From Aporrectodea caliginosa (lineage: Eukaryota; Annelida; Clitellata; Crassiclitellata; Lumbricidae): a DNA stretch of 64,000 nucleotides. How positions within the stretch are numbered: the stretch's first letter is position 1; each line of letters opens with the position of its first letter. The DNA lies in NCBI GenBank assembly GCA_020284085.1, contig JACEVL010000150.1, positions 1,333,116 to 1,397,115 on the forward strand, read 5' to 3'. This document shows, piece by piece, positions 34,167-62,629 of the stretch. Below the pieces are notes generated by a model. That model saw nothing but the letters and a program-made list of their open reading frames with translations. It had not been told where the DNA came from and searched no databases. The position numbers and the translations under genes were made by a program.

Positions 34167-34974
34167 CTAACGCCGTCAAACTGATTTGTTTCTAGAGCCT
34201 TCAAAACGTCGGCTGAACTTTAAAAAATCTTTTCTACATAGCTGCTACGAAACAGAAGAATTTTACTAAAGAAAAGTGTTCGCAATCAAACTGTGATTTG
34301 GCTGTTTGATGGAACTTGTTTTTCTTTCAAGAAATTTTAAATGGATGGACGTGTTTAGTTTTCTGCAGAATGTTTTTTAAATGGATGGACATGTTTAGTT
34401 TGCTTCAAAAAGTAGCGCATAACGTGGCTTTCATAACTTTACAAAAGCATTGGAAAAACCTATTCAGCATGTACAATGTTGCTGCTAGCTAACATATAAA
34501 CAGAACCAAAATATAGCTAGTGTTAAGCGAGATAGGTGCATTATTGTAATGCTGTCGCTAGTGAATGCAATCGCCACAAGAGGCAAGGCACAGGCTGTAC
34601 TGAAAGAACTATATACTAAATACAGATGATGCAAACGTTCACATTGGGCATAATCCCCACCCCATCCACATTTAGGTCATACCTCCCTACCCCTCTTTTT
34701 TGCAGATAACCTTTTCCTACTTCCATATCTTGGTAGCAGATTGACAATGCTACTTGCAGGCATCGGATAAGATAAAGCAAACATTTGTAAACAGTCCCTT
34801 TCAACATTAGTCCTTAAAAGACATGCTCTGAGATCTAAGGATACTTCGGCTGACACCAAATTAAAACAGCAATTATAAGGTATGGTAAAACCTCATTTAA
34901 ACTACAACTGGACAACCAATCCCTAAAGAAAGCGGTCAGAAAGTCATCCTACTAACCTGATGCTGTGGCCAGCA

Positions 34975-52131
<17,157 letters not shown>

Positions 52132-52174
52132 GGCAGCGATTTTGGCGTCTTAGTAGGATCCAGGGACTGCAAAA
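52132..52174 (-). other. CUL1: CUL1 5'UTR segment with 3' splice site
   Basis: TTTTGCAG ends at 52167, so 52166-52132 is probably the 3' end of the untranslated leader and the first (non-coding) exon lies farther upstream. I could not place that exon or the promoter. Confidence 0.55.
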
Positions 52175-52314
52175 CAGAGAAGAATTTCAGTAACCAGATT
52201 TGGTCATTTGCTGGAAGAGGTTAAATTTGAAAGGGAACTCCTAAGTCAAACTTTAAGTAATGTGTACATTTATTTCTCAAATTGTAAATTGTATTTGTAT
52301 TGCATTGTATTTAA

Positions 52315-52630
52315 AGATTTATAAAGCGCCTCTCACAGTGCACACCAATCAGAGGCGCTCCCAGTGCGAAAGTCCTCGAGAATAAAGACAAGTTTTGAGG
52401 TAGCGAAAAGATGTAGCAGAACCACCACATAGTATGGTGGTGCGAACAAAGGGGGAAGTTGATTCCATAATCCATAGCGAAGAGCCAATGCAGGCAAAGG
52501 CACGGGACTGGGCTGTGGCTGTTCTCACACGAGGAACAAAAAGGTCAAATGACTTATATAAACATGGGGCAGAAAGAGCAAGATCAAACATTAGCCCAAT
52601 CCCAGCAAATATCTCATAAAAACACATCAG
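52315..52630 (-). mobile_element. LINE 3' end upstream of CUL1
   Basis: The - strand encodes QSRAFACIGSSLWIMEST and [14 protein letters not shown], tail hairpin GAGAGGCGCTTTATAAAT at 52318. Close relative of the copies at 23914 and 42395. Confidence 0.75.
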
Positions 52631-52639
52631 TCAACATAA

Positions 52640-55350
52640 AAACTACAGAAATTTACTGAAGATGTTGAATCTGTCAATAGAAACAACCCTTGTGTTTAGA
52701 AATCCTGGCTTATACAATCGGCTACCATTTACTTGTTTATTCCATCATTCATAGCTTTCACACAGCTCCCCTTGAAGATTTCCACTCAGAAGTACTCCCA
52801 GCCCAACCCCAGTGAAAGAGCAGTTTGTAGGTGTAAATAAAAGTACAGTATCTCTGGAAAAAAAGACATCCAAAGTGATGCTATTCCAGGTTAATGATCC
52901 AACTACAAGAAACGATGCTGACAGAGTACACCAAGCACACATCTAACAAAGGATAAAGTGCAAGTCGTGTTTAAGAAAAACCCAGTGTGTTTAAAACTCA
53001 TGCTACGTTTCTAAGTTTCTTCCATTTCAGAAAAGAAGTCAGTTCAGTGATGCAGATGCTTCATTATTTAAAATGTAGCATTATGAACTATGGACTGAAG
53101 TACATGAGCGTGCAAGGAAAATAAGGTTCAACTGCAGCAAAACTTTAGCATATCAAACTTCAGTATTTCGAACTTCCAGTTATATCGAATAACCGTACAT
53201 GGCTCTGCCTCAGCACAGCAAACACATATAAACATAGCTCTGTTTTATCAAAATTACTTATATCTAAGTCTCACTTATTTCGAATACACGCTTTGGTCCT
53301 TTTCTAACAGTGGGCTGACAGATATATCAAAGTTACAGGGCCACTCTGTAACCTGATACTATTGGCCTAGTTGTAGCTGACTAATGAATAAATTACCAGA
53401 TGCTTTGTTTTCTGACTGGCTCCAGCTATGAGACAACTGATTGACATGTGTTTCTGGTCAATGGGAGGGTCAGTCTGTGTTTACACAATGATTAAACTTT
53501 TGTGCCATAGCCTCATTACACTGACTGCAATCCTTTTGCCCATTGGGGGATTTATCTATAAGCACAAGGGCGGCTCTTCCGCGCCATTCTTGGTTATATC
53601 CCAATACCGCTAAGGGTCAGCATCCTGTTCAGATCCTCTGGACTAAGCTGCATCTATGGTGTGGAGCGACAATAGGTGGTAGTGTCCATGCCTCACGACA
53701 ATGCCACCTCCGAGTAGTCCCTCATTGGTAGAAGATAGCATACGTCTGGCTATAAACAGGTGCATGTTGAGCAGGCATCCGTCACCTGCCATTCAGTAGA
53801 TCAAAGCGCCATCAGAAACTGACAGTCGAGGCCACTCCAAAGAACTGTCACTCCTCCCCAGTCAAGAGCATACCCGGCCCAGACGGTGTGCACAGACCAT
53901 AGTCCCAGACTTGAAAATACATCAGGAAACTCAGCCTTACTCAAACAGTCACGTAATCCAAGACAATATGGGAAGAAAAAAGAAAAATCCAGAGCACGGG
54001 CAACGAGTAAATCCGGTAGGCAAACTTAGCAACAGTAAACTCCCACATGTCCGAAACTACTGAGCATATTCTGCATTCACATGAAACAAATCATCAAAAT
54101 GAGAGACAAGGCCGACCAATGACTGATTTAGCCAGTGAAAAATGCACTGTTGTGTCTGAACAGAACTTGTACATCCAGATGATGATGAGGCACACACAAT
54201 TTCGTAAACAAGTGGATATGCAAGAAATGAAAAGGCAATTTTGCAAAAGTCGTGATTTGCTTCCAAAGTAAAATCAGGAGTTTGTCTGCTCAAGGTTATT
54301 TTGCAATGAAAACATTTTCTCACACAATCACATGTATGTCACAAACTTACCCAATGGAATAATTTACTTAGTCCAATAACCGTTTCTTCACCGACATGTC
54401 TTATCATGTTCATTACTCATTGATTACTTAAATATTTCTTGGAGAATCGCTCAACACCGCTTGCAACGTTCTAAAATGTATTGCAGCCTGGGGCAACCAT
54501 TTTAGCTAATCATGATTGCACGAAGGTAGAACAAACTTTAAAATAACCCCACTATGTAAAACGTTAAAAATGATAGATTATGCGCACATTTATGCAAATG
54601 TCGTAATAAGGCGTCTCTGCTGGTGAGGTTTGTGGTGCCTCATGGGTTGGATCATTTTATTTTTTTTACCTCTGTTTTTGAAATTTTTATAGTCTTTTTG
54701 GCGTTTCGAGAACTATGTTCAGTTCAGTTCATAAAGATTTCAGTAACAATAATATATGCGTCGAAAGATTAAATTTAACAATCAAATCTTCAGAAAAAAA
54801 GCTACAACATTCCGACAAGAAAAAGTGAGTTAATTGTCCTCAGATTTACATAGCGTTATAATGACGCGATGACTACGTTACTTCACGATCTTTTAATACA
54901 AGAACCAGATCTGTGTGTTACTTTTACATTTATTTGGCGGAAAATACGTTTGACGAAATGTAATTGTGACTCAAGCTATACGCGTACAAACGGCGCCCCA
55001 CTCGGTATCGTCGCTCAAACCTGTAGAATCAACACCGGATGGCCGGCTAATTCGAAAGGAGACGACTAGTGCCCAATCATAAAAACAAATCCACGTCCAA
55101 AAGACAAATTAATGAGATTTTTACTAATATTAACCGTTGTTGAAAGAAAAGTCTCTCTTCCTCCTGCCAAGACCGTGATTGTTGTTCACGTCTCGTCAAA
55201 GTCTCGTTTGAAAGATTTTCTGATCAACGATTATAGATTCATAACCCTACGGATGACGTCACAGAGACACGAGCGTCTCCATGCAAACAACGAGGTAATT
55301 GAAGAAAGCCTGCAATGCATTACAAAATTTTAATATTATTGGAAGAGCTG
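52640..55350. other. CUL1 upstream region, no gene recognised
   Basis: No supported coding exon. 53540-53900 is a less AT-rich block that may be an old repeat. 54840-55330 lacks repeats and is a plausible place for the CUL1 first exon and promoter, but no TATA or other decisive signal was seen. Confidence 0.35.
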
Positions 55351-55354
55351 GCCT

Positions 55355-55640
55355 TTGTCCGGGGGCAACCATGGACATTTGAGGGCGGGTGGTCAGTCCT
55401 CTCCCTCATCGCTTGATATACCCATTGACCATGTACACGATCAAAGTCCTTTTTATACATAATTCGCCATAGATAGTTCGCCAGAGAGCAAAACTCAAAC
55501 AGAATTTCGAAACATGTTTCAACACTGGCGAGTATTTAAGATGTCGCTGATTTCAACCTCCGTTGCCAGCCCAGCCATGGCCCCCTTGGATGTCAACATC
55601 TAGAAGGCCATGGCCCAGCACGCTAACCATTAGGCCAAAG
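55355..55640 (-). repeat. tRNA-derived SINE, copy 2
   Basis: Read on the - strand: head TGGCCTAATGGTTAGCGTGC at about 55625, B-box-like GGTTGAAATC at about 55560, then a body ending GAGGGAGAGGACTGACCACC near 55400. The body matches the copy at 1183-1400. Confidence 0.6.
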
Positions 55641-56167
55641 AGTTTAGAGTGGATAAAATTAATGAATTTTGTATATCAAACCTCGATCGTGTGTAGTCAT
55701 GCTGTGAAAATTTCCTATTATTCGACTCGCGAGGCGGCGCTACGTATTGCAGCTAGGTGAGGCGGGCGTTAGACTATTTTTTATCCATGCACAATATTAT
55801 TGCACATTGCACAACATCAACATCCTACAGGTCATCAGCATGTCATACAATCATGTAGCACGTACGCTGATCGACGTAGGCTATATAGGCTATATATCTA
55901 TGGCGTATTAGATACGCAATTTGATAATTATGTCACAGTCATGTTATTCTCAATTAGATCTATCTTCGGACTTTTTCATTCTAAATATTTCGTGGAAAAG
56001 GACGATAGGCGTAGGTCATCATCATCATCATCATATTCGTTTAATTTCAAAATAATCCAGTTGACAAAACGCAACAGGTTACAAGTAACACAATTAGCTA
56101 AAACAGTCAGGCTAACGTTAATAATTCTAGACAAATATACAAGTAATTATAATTATAGGACAATTAA

Positions 56168-57040
56168 TTAATATGTATCTTTAAACAAGATACGTGGTAT
56201 ATAATTACATTTATCATTGATTGGGAGATTAAAATTATGAATTCTGGGTCGTAAGTTATATTTTATTTGCTGTGTAGGCGGGAAAATTCCTCGGAGAACA
56301 TGACATGATTCCCCACAAATAGCCCGAAATAAGCCAGAATCAGCAGCTTGGGACATATCTACAACGCTAGGGGTAGTAGATAAGAGGAAGCCTCTACGTT
56401 TCATCCTATTTAGCATACTCTGTAATTTATTCCTATCAGTCTCACTGGCATACCCCCACCAGGCAGGGGAGGCATACATTAGGTGTGCAACAGTGGTTGC
56501 CATGGCAACATCATGCAATGCGTAAGTAGACATGCCATGATCTCTCAAAACACGGAGGGCGTATAGAGAAGTGGAACTTGAGGCAAGGACTTTTTCAGTA
56601 TGCTTTGTCATGCGCATGTCAGAACTTAGGGTAGGCCTAATCCCTAGCACTCTAATTGTGTCAACCCTTTCAGCACCTTGGATGACAATAGGTATAGATG
56701 ATGCTTTGAAAACCCCTTTTTGAGAAAATTATTTCACGAGTCTTAGATGGATTTAACTTCAAATTATTAGTTTTTGCCCAGGATGCCACATGGTCATATT
56801 CTTCGGCAGCTGTTCCAATATTAGATGATCCTACTAATAAATAGGTATCATCAGCATATTTAACAAGAATATTAAATCTGTTTTTGGGATGAAGGTCAGC
56901 CGACCCAACTACGTAGGATCCAGGTCCAACCCCAGATCCTTGAACAACACTAGCATTTATGGATGCAATTGACGAGACTTCTCCTTGAAACTTGGTGATA
57001 TGCTTGCGGTCATGAAAATAGTTTGAAAGGTGCACGCGCC
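56168..57040 (-). mobile_element. LINE reverse transcriptase, second family
   Basis: - strand: FNILVKYADDTYLLVGSSNI (catalytic YADD), HVASWAKTNNLKLNPSKT, then after one frameshift near 56715 RVDTIRVLGIRPTLSSDMRM, YASPAWWGYASETDRNKL and the C-terminus HVLRGIFPPTQQIKYNLRP. 5'-truncated at about 57040. Clade not resolved; distinct from the CR1/L2-like copies. Confidence 0.8.
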
Positions 57041-57939
57041 TCGATCTCTGTTGCTGGTCCCAGAAAGTGGAACTATATAGGCCTAGATGATAGATCTCTT
57101 CCGCAAAAGTTCTGTTCTTCCGATCTCAGATAAAAACTCATATTTCCTGAACTCATTTATCCGTTGGCTGCTTCCGTCTCGTCTTGGACCGCATTTCCTT
57201 CGTACGCTGTTTGGGCCCTTTGGGGTCTACCCGAATAGCCGTATACCGATTAAACTGCACAGCTGAGCTAGCAATAAAACTTAGACCATTATTATCCGCG
57301 AAAGAAGTTTTCCAGTGGACGTCGACGTACACTCCGCGGCGACTCCGCCACTACCCGTACACTGGTAGTGCCAGCTAGTCCCTAGCCTGGAGAAAGTAGG
57401 ACGACGTTAATCATTGTTATTGCACGTGTACCGTGTACGCTACAGTAGGCCTATAGCCTACGCCTACGCGTTGTTAAACACAAACAATTGCCACGCCACT
57501 GTGTAGTCCCATATATCAACTTCATGCATTTGTTACATAATACATTAGGCTATATTCGCGTTATATTTTAATGAAAGTTTTTTTAATGGACTATGAAATA
57601 TTTGAAATGTGTTAAATTCGGAAAATTGTTGATCAGAATTTTTCACTGTTCGGCGATGGGTAGGCCTACCGTTAACCATTCATGACCTAATCCTGCCTGA
57701 TAGGCCTAATAGCCTAATCCAGAATAATTAAGCGCAATATTAAAATCTAATACTCGATCTAAAGCGCCACGTACTCCAAATCCAAGCGTAGACTAGGTCA
57801 CCAGCTTATGCATGAGAGCTGCGTCCAGTCCACTGTCTAGAGTCCATTGCCAGAGGGTCGACGATCTCAAGGGAGCAGAGTAGCTGTTACGATCCTTAGT
57901 TTGTATGCCTACTGTAAATATCATTGCATTATAATGATA

Positions 57940-60803
57940 TCGATGGCTGGAAGCACAAAGGTGCTAAGCGCACTTTTTTGGGTTTTTCAAAAAAGTAGTG
58001 CATAATATGCCTGGAAGAAATATACATCGGAGCACAAAGGTACTAACGTTTACGATGTTAATTTGGATCACTTGGCACCAAAACACAATTGGGCTAAGTC
58101 TCATTGGCTGAAATCCATAGAGCGCAAATAGCTCAAGCGCACTTAATACCTATGTGCACCCTCTTTTTTTAACGCCTTGTCTTTGTTGTTGACTTCCACG
58201 CCATTCGCCATTACTGTTTATCGTCGTCCCCGTTACAAAAATAATAAAAGTTACATTAAAAATAACAGAAACAATATCTCGAAATCTTTATTATTGAAAT
58301 GCATAAACGAGTGCATCGTTTCAGTTCTGCAAAAGCGCTTCAGATGATCATGGACCTTAATGATTCAATCGAGGAATCCAGTGATGATGGTAAGCTTATT
58401 AATAGGAACCTTAGAAAATGCTGTAAAATTATGGAAAATAAATGTTGATGTTTGGGAAATTAAGTGATTTAAAGCTCGAAATCGGCTTATGTGGTAAAAT
58501 TGTAAAAATTATGCGGTATTATGCAGTAAGGTTTGGGCTGCATCGAAAGGCAATGTCATGGACGTCTCATCGGTATTATTAAGCAACTACAGGTAGGATC
58601 GTGACCACCAGAACACACCTGCAGACGCATAGACCGGTATTGCTTGCCATAGTGAATATTAAAACCAGCGATGCATCCCTCCGTGTTTCTTTACATTGTT
58701 TAACTTGGGTATGCATTTTGTCTGTCTTAGGAACATCTACTGAACATCTGGCAACTGATTTGCCTGCAACTATGCTTCCTCTGGACCTCGAGGTTTCTTC
58801 TCCGCTTAATCGTACACCTGCTATGACAGTTGAAGGGCTTGATCCTACACTTCCTCTAGTCTTGGAGCCTTTTTGCAGAGAGGTTTCTGCAGTAGAAGTG
58901 CTCGACCATTCACACCTGCTGACGTCCGAGCCTTTCAACCTTCATGTTGCAAGTATGGCCACTCCGATGGAAAGAACTCGTACCCGTAAAGTTATCATCA
59001 TTACTCGCCTAAGGTAGTTCTTTGTACTATCATTTCAAATGTGGTTTCAATTATTATTTTAAGATGTAGGTCTAATAGTCATTGTCTCTATGGAGTAGTC
59101 ATTTTCTTGTATTTCTGCCATTATAATTGATGAATTAATTTACTTAAACTACTCTTATGATGAAAATACAAAAGTTAAATTAAACTTCTGTTAAACTTGT
59201 CATCAGTTACTACAGTGTACTATGATTATGAATGTTTCATTGTAATCGCAATGCATTCTGTGAATGTGAACTTCAATAAAGGAAGATTATTAAATTATTA
59301 AAAATGAGTGTTTAATTGGCATTTATTTTTATTTTACATGTCATGTAGGCCATCAATCTTGCAACCTTTGCAAGTTCCAGTCGGGGTTATTTCTTCTCAA
59401 CAGATGTCACCTGATTCAGTGCTTCCAACAACAGTTGATGTAGTTAATCCTCCACATCCAACAGAAGTTACAGTGTCTACTCGTTCAACTTCTCTCTCTA
59501 ACGAAGAGCCTGGTCCCTCAGGAAGTCTTCCTCTCAGCGACGATGCATCTACACCTTGCCTACCACCATCAGATATGGAGGAGCGTTTTAAATTTATACA
59601 ACTCGTGATTGGGAAGTGGCGATAGCCGGTGCACGAAAGAAAGCTCCTCCATTTATCGTTCAGCGAATGATGCACACAGACTTCAGTGACTTGAAGATGC
59701 TGGCTTCTACTCTTCTACTAAATCGCAGCAAGAATATGGAGGGGGATACGGTGAATTGGCTACGTGTTAAGTGGCTGCGCTTCAGTAAACTTCACCCATT
59801 TGTCATTGAGTACAAATACCAGATTAGTGATGAGAATTTCCTTCGCCTCAACATATCCAGCAAACGCGGCAGGCCAAACACACTGATAGGGGACCTTACA
59901 CCAGCCTATCTCTCTCGAATCCCAATCTCGACGGCCAAAAAAGCTGACCTCCTTGCGCTACTGAAGAGCAGAGTAATTCCGGCAGAGCATGCGGTTTTCT
60001 ACAATGACTTGCCTTCAAATGCTAGAGCTCGAGACTGTCTTCCGGAGCCCTGTGCTGACGAGGAAGAAGACTGAATTCAAACTTAATGTTATTCTTTTCT
60101 TATCTGAAACTAATGGCTTGAATGCAGAGCATTATTTTATAATTACTGTTGCATTTTATTGTTTTACTTCTTCAACGTGTGAAATGTGGATAAATTATGG
60201 AGGAAGATGCATTTTGGTGCTTCTTGATTTTCATTATAATATTTTTTTCTTAAATCTTTATTGGATGTTAATTATAATGATAAGTATGACAGCTATGATT
60301 ATCACATTAATTTGAAGGAAAACTCGGCGTAAGAGTCGCTCATACTTGAATTAAATTATTTTTGGTTATTTTCCTGATATTATTAGGAGTTTTTTTGCTT
60401 AAAAGACATTTTAAAATTAAATAATATAATCATGTGGTGCTTAATAAATTAACAAATGCTTAAAGGCTAGTTAGAACAGTATTTATTAAGGGTCTTCTAA
60501 AACAATTGTCAAAACAGTTGACATGAATTAGTATTTCAGGTGTCCCAGCATCAGCGCACAAAAGTCCTAAGTGCATATATTTCCTTACAGTAATTTTACA
60601 AAGTCATTTTTTTTTACAAACAGAATTATTTGTGCAAAAATAAAAATACTTGTAACACTGCAATAAGCTCTTCTTTTGGAAAAGTCATTGCAAATCGAAT
60701 TATTTTGAATAATGAATTTTAGCAACACATAACAAAACTTCAACTTCAGTTTTCTTAGAATTAAGAAAAGTGCGCTTAGCACCTTTGTGCTTCCAGCCAT
60801 CGA
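57940..60803 (+). mobile_element. Unclassified 2.9-kb DNA transposon
   Basis: Perfect terminal inverted repeats of at least 35 bases start TCGATGGCTGGAAGCACAAA and include GTGCTAAGCGCACTTTT. The repeats are flanked by TA, consistent with a 2-bp duplication (AT is also possible). Subterminal echoes occur at about 58031 (GGAGCACAAAGGTACTAA) and 60553. Inside is a + strand gene of at least three exons ending at 60074. No DDE motif recognised. Confidence 0.8.
58299..60074 (+). CDS. Transposon-encoded protein, family not recognised
   Basis: Predicted exons 58299-58389 (MHKRVHRFSSAKALQMIMDL, ending in an acidic EESSDD; GTAAGC donor), 58731-59013 (TSTEHLATDL to TRKVIIITRLR) and from 59349 (PSILQPLQVPVGVISS, Ser/Pro-rich). 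The last frame stops at 59625. The protein-like sequence resumes one frame over from about 59596 (TTRDWEVAIAGARKKAPPFI, DTVNWLRVKWLRFSKL, ISSKRGRPNTLIGDL, IPISTAKKADLLALLKS) to 60074. Either a frameshift or an unseen intron joins them. The C-terminal 150 residues look like a compact basic domain. It may be an accessory protein or a diverged transposase fragment; no host gene role is implied. Confidence 0.5.
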
Positions 60804-61169
60804 TATATAGGGGAAAGTTCCTAAGACGCACCCCCATTTTCAAAAATTCTTAATATTTTCGATCAATATAGAAATAAAAATATGAAATTGTATGTGTTCA
60901 TCCGTATCCATGAAAGGTACAAAGTAGCTATTCTGGAAATTTATTTGAGTAAATAAATTTTGTGTATTTCGAAAAAATCATTGTTTTTAATAAGGGTGCG
61001 TCTTGGGCATACATCTTCCCAAGATGCACTCCCGGGGTGCGTCTTGGGAATCCATGCAAAAATGAATAACAAAGACAAAGACAAATGTTGCCAAACATAG
61101 GGTCTAATTGCTGTCTTGATCTGATACCAGAACCTAGATGAGAAATAGAAGTGTAAATATGCAGAAAGT

Positions 61170-61350
61170 TTACTGGCAGTAATAACAAACTGCAGTGTCC
61201 TCGGGACCACAACTCTTGTGGTACCACTTTTTGCATGTGGGACACTGCTGCCATGGCTCAAAAGGTGGTTCATGATACCGCTTGGTGCACATGTTGCATG
61301 GTGTATCATCAGAGTTACTCAGTTTCAATTTTTTACGTGCACAGTCTCAA
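61170..61350 (-). pseudogene. C-terminal zinc-finger remnant of the pogo-like transposase
   Basis: Encodes KLKLSNSDDTPCNMCTKRYH, then PWQQCPTCKKWYHKSCGPED and TAVCYYCQ, stop. The CxxC...CxxC..WYH..C...CxxC pattern is a PHD/RING-like cross-brace finger, seen at the C-terminus of some pogo-type transposases. It is in a different frame from the N-terminal piece. Confidence 0.65.
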
Positions 61351-61566
61351 ATCTTCCTTTTTGCCAGGATTCCTCACTTGCCCCTTCATGTGTCTCTGAA
61401 GAGTTCTTCTCGGTATTCCAAACTTCTTCGCAACACTGTGATAAGACATTCCCTCAGTCAGTTGCTGTAAAGCTTGCTTCAGCTTCTCCTCACCATATGA
61501 CCCTCTCGTAGTCGTGCGTTTATAATTGCGACCATACTGAAAATCTGTAAACACATGATAGTTCAA
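61351..61566 (-). pseudogene. N-terminal HTH (pipsqueak/CENP-B type) remnant of the pogo-like transposase
   Basis: Encodes SYGEEKLKQALQQLTEGMSY and SVAKKFGIPRRTLQRHMKG, a clear HTH_psq domain that in pogo elements binds the terminal repeats. It begins MNYHVFTDF. The frame ends right where the catalytic domain should begin. Confidence 0.75.
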
Positions 61567-62201
61567 AATTTATGGAGTAGGCATACTAGAACAGAAGAAT
61601 AGGCCTCAACATTAATAAATGGAAATAACACTGTGATAGGCCTAAGACTGTTTTCGTTTAAGCCTACTTACTGCAAAGCTTTCATATACTATGCCCAAGA
61701 CGCACCCCCGGTGCATCTTGGGTAGCATAGGTGTGGTGCGTCTTGGGAATTATGAGTATGCTGGTTTATCGGCCATTTTGTCTTAACGACGCATAATTAC
61801 AAAACAACTTTTACGCGGAAAAATAATCGGAATGAGTCCTCTTTTGAATACGTTTTAGCACTTTCTCACGTCTCAGGTAGTTTATGCACAATAACAACTT
61901 AAATATTAACCATGAATCTGTCAGAAATAGGTAAAATCTTACCTTTCACATCACCATACGCCAATGCACGTGATATGAACTTTTTCTTGATCAATATGCA
62001 AGCCTGCAGACATCTGACGAATGTATGTTAAACTTTTCAAAAAATTTATAGCGCTTTTCTATATAAGCAATGAGGTGCGTCTTAGGCTGTAGGTGCGTCT
62101 TAGGAACTTTCCCCTATCGCTTTAAAATAATTTCCAATTAAAGTTTAAAAGGTCAGAATACACGACCCCGGCCGCGTCTGTCTGCATGTCTGACTCTCTG
62201 C

Positions 62202-62619
62202 CAGGGCCGGATCGATTAAGACTTTGCGGGGGCCCTAAGCCAAGGGCCGGGTTAAGACATCCGGGGGCCCTAACCGGAAAGCCATGCAAACATTTTTTCT
62301 AGATTTTTTGAGAAAAACCATGTTTATTACTTTGAAAAATTTCTTATGACTTTTTTTGCTTTTCCGTCTTTTTTCAGAAGAAAATTGGCAAATAGGACCT
62401 AAATTTGTACCATCTGATTTATTATTTCCTGACAGCTTGGGCCCCTCAAAACGTCAGTTGGAGCCCCTCAAAACGTTGTGGGGCCCTAACTTCCCCTAAG
62501 CCATGTCAAATAGGACCTTTGTACCATCTGATTTTATATTTCCTGACAGTTGGGGGCCCTCAAAACGTTGTGGGGCCCTAAGCCATGGCTTATTTCGCTT
62601 ATAGGTTAATCCGGCTCTG
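62202..62619. mobile_element. 418-bp hAT-like non-autonomous element
   Basis: Ends CAGGGCCGGAT and, inverted on the right, CAGAGCCGGATTAACC. 8-bp flanks CTCTCTGC and CTCTCTGG match at 7 of 8 positions, as expected for hAT. The interior repeats GGGGGCCCTAAGCCA-like blocks and codes for nothing. Confidence 0.7.
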
Positions 62620-62629
62620 CTCTCTGGAT

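Larger units (their letters stand above)
30210..34974. other. Intergenic region / probable CUL1 3'UTR
   Basis: No supported exon. Contains (CCAA)n near 30455, (AC)n near 31315, (TA)n at about 32635-32685 and a MITE at 34104. Short - strand frames at 33544-34095 look partly protein-like but do not join into a gene. The first canonical AATAAA noticed after the CUL1 stop on the - strand is at 31218-31223, implying a 3'UTR of about 3.7 kb if used. Confidence 0.4.
60810..62114 (-). mobile_element. Internally deleted pogo-like transposon
   Basis: Inverted repeats begin GGGGAAAGTTCCTAAGACGC at both ends, flanked by TA (60808-60809, 62115-62116), the target of Tc1/mariner/pogo elements. GGTGCGTCTTGGG-type words recur at least eight times near both ends. 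The - strand keeps an N-terminal DNA-binding domain and a C-terminal zinc finger but no catalytic region. Confidence 0.75.

Noticed and set aside
58579..58938. Minus-strand 119-codon frame in the 2.9-kb transposon
   Set aside because: Antisense shadow of the predicted second exon, which has proper splice sites on the + strand.
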